Shown piece by piece: positions 5,394 to 9,025 of a DNA stretch of 9,025 nucleotides. The position numbers and the translations under genes are program-made. Where the stretch lies: positions 1 through 9,025 of the forward strand of contig CAJXRJ010000278.1 in assembly GCA_913058555.1 (NCBI GenBank), written 5' to 3'. Below the pieces are notes generated by a model that searched no databases, was not told the DNA's origin, and saw nothing but the letters and a program-made list of their open reading frames with translations. Numbering within the stretch: the first letter of the stretch is position 1; each line of letters begins with the position of its first letter. Source of the DNA: an uncultured bacterium (GTDB lineage: Bacteria > Planctomycetota > UBA1135 > GCA-002686595).

Positions 5394-8300
5394 ATGAAAC
5401 AGCCGGCTGGATTCCTCCTCTTGTCAACTCTCCTCGTCGCCTGCGGCGATTCGGACCCGAAGCCCCAGGGCCAGCCCGAATCCTCGATGGACGCGGGGCA
5501 GGTCCCCATCGGGGCCATCACGGCGCCCGTCACCGATTTTGGCGTGACGGAGCCCGCGGCCAGGCGCCTGGAGCAGGATCTCGGGAGCCTCCTCCTCGAG
5601 CCCCTCGCCCGGGGGCAGCTGGAAGCCGCCGGCCGCGCCCTTGCGGCGGGGTTCCGCGGCGCTGGATTCGAGGCCTCCCCCCCAGAGCCCGCCGGGCCCG
5701 TCACGATCGAATGGCTGGCCCCGGACGGGGCCCCCGCTCTGGCCCCTGGGGAGTTTCTCGCGGACCTCCACGCGTTGGCCCCCCTGGAGGGACACCCCGA
5801 GCGCGTGGAGTGCGAGCTCGACCGGTTTGAGCTCGACGAAAACGGCAACGTCGCCACCGGCCACGTCCGGCTCCGCTGGGCCGGTCGCCACGCAGAGGAC
5901 AGGTACCGGGTAGATCTCACCGTGTACGGCGACATCGCGGCGGTCCGGGACGGCGAGGGGAGCGATTGGAAACTCGCCCGCTTCACGCCCTCCGAACGGT
6001 CCGTGCGCCTCCGGGCTGAGGGGACCGCGTACGTGGATCGCACCGCCGATGTGGGCCTCACGTTCGGCACCTCCCCCGACAACCTCGGTCTCCTGCAAGG
6101 ATTCATCGACCGGCACCGCACCCTCACCCAGGGGGGGCTCTCGGTCATCGACTGGAATGGTGACGACCGCCCCGACCTCTTGGCGACGCGCGCGGGCGAA
6201 GAGACGGTCGTCTTCGTCAACGACGGACAGAGCGGCTTCGTCCCGGAGAGCCTGCCGATCACCGAGGCCCATGACCGGCCGGCCTTCTGCTTGTACATCG
6301 ACCTCGACGGCGACGGGTTAGAGGAGATCGTGGCGGGCCACGCCAGCCTCTACGAAGGGGACGTTGCGTACGCGGGGCTGTGGACCCGAACGGGCTCCGC
6401 CGGCGGCAACTGGCGCCACCTCCCGCGCGCCTTCCCCATGCCCAACCCCGTCGGCCTGCGCCGCTTGGCGGTGCAAACCGTTTCGCCCTTCGACGCGGAC
6501 GGTGACGGAGACCTGGACCTCTTCTTCGCGATCTACGGCAGTGGCGCGTCCCGGGGCGATCACTACAACACGGTCGAAGCCCACGACGGCGCCGACAACC
6601 ACCTCTTCATCAATGGAGGGGATCTCCAGTTCACGGAGGAGAGCGAGGCCCGCGGCATGCACGGCACGGGCTACACCTACGTGGCGCTCACCTTCGACGT
6701 CGATCACGACGGCGACCCGGATGTACTCGAGGGCAATGACTTCGGCCCCAACGTGCTCTGGCTCAACAACGGCGGAGTGTTCACCGCCGACGAGACGCGC
6801 GGGTTCGATGGCGTGAGCGCCTACACGATGGGCGCGGCCCTCGCGGACCTCGAGTCCCGCGGCCGATGGGATCTCTACGTGTCGAACATGTCGTCGGAGG
6901 AGGGCATGCGCATGATTCCCTTGGCCGGCGATCTATCCCCGAACATGCGGGAGCGCGTGGACACGATCGCCCGGGGCAACATGCTCTACCGGGAGCCGGA
7001 ACCCGGCGCCGATGACCCGGCCAAGTGGCAGGAGCGAGCAGCCGCGCTCGGACTGAACGAGTGTGAATGGGCCTGGGGCTGCCAGTTCGTCGAGCCCCAC
7101 GGAGACGGAAACCTGGGCCTCTTCGTCACCAACGGGTTCACGTCCCACCGGGATCAGGTCCTCGGGGACTGGCAGTCCGCCTACTGGAACCAAGTCATCG
7201 ACGATGCCCGGGCACTGGAAGAAGGCCGCCTCAGCCAGGACGTCAACACCGACAAGCCGTTCCGCGGCTCGTTCAACGGCTACGAGCGTGACCGCTTCTT
7301 CGTGCGCCCCGACGTCGAAGGGGATTCCGATCGGCGCTGGGCCGATGCGGGCTGGGTGCTCGGGATGGACGACGACCACGATGGCCGAGCGGTGGTGCCC
7401 ATGGACGCCGACGGCGACGGTGACATGGACCTGTGCCTATGGACCCTCAAGGGGCTCGTGTACCGCGAGAACCGGGCGGCGCCCGGGGACTGGGTTCGAT
7501 TGCGGCTGCGCAAGGGAGACGGCAAGTCGTTGCCCCTCGGAGCCCGTGTGCGCGTGGTCGCCGGGGGCAAGCCCCAGAGCCGCCACGTGGCTATCGTCGA
7601 GGGCTTCCAGTCCCAGATATCCTCGGACGTGCATGTGGGACTCGGGGCCCGGGCGAAGGGCGGCGAACCGGTTGAGCTGGTGGAAGTCACCTGGCCCGAT
7701 GGCGAGGTCGAGCGCTTCAGTGACGTTCCGGCCAATCAGCTCAGCGTGATCGTGCGCGGCCAGGGCATTGTGCAGTCGCGGCCCCTTCCACGATGGGAAC
7801 AGTTCACCGCCTCGGCCCCCATGGGTTCGGGGCCGGACGCCCGGGGAGAGTCCAAGGGCTGGAAAGCGCGCCTGGCCGCGATCGCGCGCACGCCCTTGGC
7901 CCTTGGGTCCAATACCGCCTACGCCATGGTCGTCCGCGTGCACGCCGGCGCCCCACCGGGGCCGACCGTGTTGGACTCCCGGGACGTGGAGAACGCGGGG
8001 ATCCGCCTCGTCGACGCGTACCTTCAGGGCATGGCCGAGGGAGGCACCCCTCTCGACTCGCGCAATACCGCGATGCTCGACCCCGAGCTCTTTGCAGACG
8101 CGATCGGGGGCAGCACCGTCACGACCATCGTGTACACGCGAACGGGCGAAGCCCTGCGCGTCTTCCGGGGCGAAACGACCAAGGAAGAAATCCACCGCGT
8201 GGCGGACCTGGCCCGCCACGAGCCGCCATACCGCCACCTCCTCATGGAGCACGGCCGCCTGGCGCTGTCCGAGTTCCGCTACCGCGACGCCGTCCGGCTC

Positions 8301-8807
8301 TTCGAACGTGCCACCAAGGACGAATCCACCCTGCGGGCCCAGGACGCCTTTGCCTTCGAGGGCCTCGGCCGTGCCCACGTGCTCCTCGGAAGGGCCGACA
8401 GGGCCGAGGAGGCGTACCGCCGCGCCGTCGAGCTCGATCCGGACTACTTCATCGGGCACTTCAACCTGGCCGCGACCTACACCCGCACCGGCAGGTTCGA
8501 GGAGGCCTTGGCCCCCCTGGCCGAGGCTCGCCGCCTCGAGGGGGATTCGCGGCGCGTGCTAGGCGCCACGGCCGAGGCCTTGGCAGGCTCCGGAGATCTC
8601 ACGGGAGCCCTCGAGGCCGTGGAGACCTGGCTCCGGACATCACCCAAGGATGCCGGCATGCTCGTGCTCGCAGGCCAGCTCGAAGCCAAGTCGGGGAACT
8701 TCCCCGCGGCCCAGGATCACCTGGAGGCCGCCCTCGGCATGGAGCCCGGGAATACAGAGGCGCGCGCGATCCTCGAAGAGGTTCGCACGCGCCTGAAGGC
8801 CAAGTAG
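5394..8807 (+). CDS. Large lipoprotein: FG-GAP/VCBS repeats, ASPIC/UnbV domain, C-terminal TPRs (CRTAC1-like)
   Basis: This encodes 1137 residues. It starts with a lipoprotein signal ending in LLVAC (Cys17); Gly at +2 would allow outer-membrane sorting by the E. coli rule. Residues about 45-200 form an unassigned domain with a loosely NTF2-like layout. VDRTADVGLTF (214-224) opens an FG-GAP/VCBS-type beta-propeller with calcium-loop motifs at 253-261 (DWNGDDRPD), 303-308 (DLDGDG), 367-375 (DADGDGDLD), 435-443 (DVDHDGDPD) and 671-679 (DADGDGDMD). Loops at 485-493 and 567-575 have lost acidic ligands. An ASPIC/UnbV domain follows at about 712-785 (LGARVRVVAGG, HVGLG, VEVTWPDGEVERF). Residues about 795-945 are unassigned. 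TPRs occupy about 947-1130, clearest at 983-1016 and 1017-1050. The family is likely used for protein-protein or carbohydrate contacts at the cell surface; no enzymatic activity is evident. There is no visible Shine-Dalgarno sequence. The downstream neighbour converges 40 bases away. Confidence 0.93.
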   Translation: MKQPAGFLLLSTLLVACGDSDPKPQGQPESSMDAGQVPIGAITAPVTDFGVTEPAARRLEQDLGSLLLEPLARGQLEAAGRALAAGFRGAGFEASPPEPAGPVTIEWLAPDGAPALAPGEFLADLHALAPLEGHPERVECELDRFELDENGNVATGHVRLRWAGRHAEDRYRVDLTVYGDIAAVRDGEGSDWKLARFTPSERSVRLRAEGTAYVDRTADVGLTFGTSPDNLGLLQGFIDRHRTLTQGGLSVIDWNGDDRPDLLATRAGEETVVFVNDGQSGFVPESLPITEAHDRPAFCLYIDLDGDGLEEIVAGHASLYEGDVAYAGLWTRTGSAGGNWRHLPRAFPMPNPVGLRRLAVQTVSPFDADGDGDLDLFFAIYGSGASRGDHYNTVEAHDGADNHLFINGGDLQFTEESEARGMHGTGYTYVALTFDVDHDGDPDVLEGNDFGPNVLWLNNGGVFTADETRGFDGVSAYTMGAALADLESRGRWDLYVSNMSSEEGMRMIPLAGDLSPNMRERVDTIARGNMLYREPEPGADDPAKWQERAAALGLNECEWAWGCQFVEPHGDGNLGLFVTNGFTSHRDQVLGDWQSAYWNQVIDDARALEEGRLSQDVNTDKPFRGSFNGYERDRFFVRPDVEGDSDRRWADAGWVLGMDDDHDGRAVVPMDADGDGDMDLCLWTLKGLVYRENRAAPGDWVRLRLRKGDGKSLPLGARVRVVAGGKPQSRHVAIVEGFQSQISSDVHVGLGARAKGGEPVELVEVTWPDGEVERFSDVPANQLSVIVRGQGIVQSRPLPRWEQFTASAPMGSGPDARGESKGWKARLAAIARTPLALGSNTAYAMVVRVHAGAPPGPTVLDSRDVENAGIRLVDAYLQGMAEGGTPLDSRNTAMLDPELFADAIGGSTVTTIVYTRTGEALRVFRGETTKEEIHRVADLARHEPPYRHLLMEHGRLALSEFRYRDAVRLFERATKDESTLRAQDAFAFEGLGRAHVLLGRADRAEEAYRRAVELDPDYFIGHFNLAATYTRTGRFEEALAPLAEARRLEGDSRRVLGATAEALAGSGDLTGALEAVETWLRTSPKDAGMLVLAGQLEAKSGNFPAAQDHLEAALGMEPGNTEARAILEEVRTRLKAK

Positions 8808-8847
8808 CCCAGGGGATCTGGCCCGCAGCCCGACGAGGGTGGAGCCG

Positions 8848-9024
8848 CTACGCGGTCTCGACGTCCCCGCGCTTGACGGCGTGCGAGGGGTACATCAGAA
8901 GCAGCGCCACGAACACGATCAGCGCCGCGTACATGGGCACGGAGAAGAGCTTCGTGTAGTCCGTGGACGCGACCCCGGTGACGGCGTCCTCGACCTTGGC
9001 CCACTCCGCGACCGAGCTAGCCAC
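8848..9024 (-). CDS. C-terminal fragment of a transporter-like membrane protein (possibly MFS)
   Basis: This reading frame enters from beyond the window and ends at the stop at 8848-8850, giving the last 58 residues. It has a soluble stretch (SSVAEWAKVEDAV), then DYTKLFSVP leading into one strong transmembrane helix (about residues 30-45, MYAALIVFVALLLMYP), and a short charged tail, HAVKRGDVETA. A pattern of an aromatic/Asp loop, LF-VP, a last helix and a basic tail is seen at the ends of MFS permeases, including nucleoside:proton symporters. One helix cannot prove the family. Other frames over this stretch give Arg/Gly-rich sequence with no membrane segment, so this frame is the real one. 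It converges on the FG-GAP/TPR gene with 40 bases between stops and no clear terminator hairpin. Confidence 0.65.
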   Translation of the reverse strand: MASSVAEWAKVEDAVTGVASTDYTKLFSVPMYAALIVFVALLLMYPSHAVKRGDVETA

Positions 9025-9025
9025 C

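Noticed and set aside
7437..8459. Minus-strand open frame of 340 codons inside the FG-GAP/TPR gene
   Set aside because: It is fully covered by a gene with recognisable ASPIC/UnbV and TPR motifs, and its own translation shows no domain.
7793..8959. Plus-strand open frame of 388 codons overlapping the end of the FG-GAP/TPR gene
   Set aside because: The translation is dominated by Arg, Gly and Pro, typical of an out-of-frame reading of GC-rich coding DNA, and it runs over the TPR region.

Overview
This window is GC-rich bacterial DNA with five complete or nearly complete protein-coding genes and a cut-off gene at each end. Three of the products carry lipoprotein signal peptides, so the host is probably a diderm (Gram-negative-type) bacterium. 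The large FG-GAP/ASPIC-UnbV/TPR protein is of a kind common in Planctomycetota, Acidobacteriota and related environmental lineages. That assignment is an inference: no rRNA or other marker gene is present. The first 49 bases are not genomic. They are an Illumina Nextera adapter with its i5 index and the Tn5 mosaic end, so this is the raw end of an assembled contig.

Layout. 1-49: adapter. 51-1232 (+): 5'-truncated polytopic membrane protein resembling the MOP flippase/exporter superfamily. 1233-1437: convergent spacer with a strong imperfect hairpin. 1438-2172 (-): small, mostly helical predicted lipoprotein of unknown function. 2173-2453: spacer with hairpins and a palindrome, but no convincing gene. 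2454-3383 (-) and 3395-4411 (-): a two-gene operon, read desaturase first and then methyltransferase, with only 11 bases between them. 4412-4610: spacer with the operon's putative promoter, a C9/G5 hairpin and most of a 19-bp tandem repeat that runs into the next gene's stop codon. 4611-5306 (-): NTF2/SnoaL-like lipoprotein. 5394-8807 (+): 1137-residue lipoprotein with FG-GAP/VCBS-type repeats, an ASPIC/UnbV domain and C-terminal TPRs, divergent from the NTF2-like gene. 8848-9024 (-): C-terminal end of a transporter-like membrane protein, running off the window.

How the genes may work together. The clearest functional unit is the desaturase-methyltransferase pair, which suggests introduction of a double bond into an acyl chain or other lipid, followed by methyl transfer to a related substrate. 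The substrate cannot be read from sequence. The divergent NTF2-like and FG-GAP/TPR lipoproteins share a short upstream region and may be co-expressed at the cell envelope. No CRISPR array, tRNA, rRNA, insertion sequence, toxin-antitoxin pair or recognisable defence system is visible. I found no convincing new biological system. The most notable items are the adapter at the contig edge, the lipid-modification operon, the tandem repeat over a stop codon, and the unassigned parts of the large lipoprotein.
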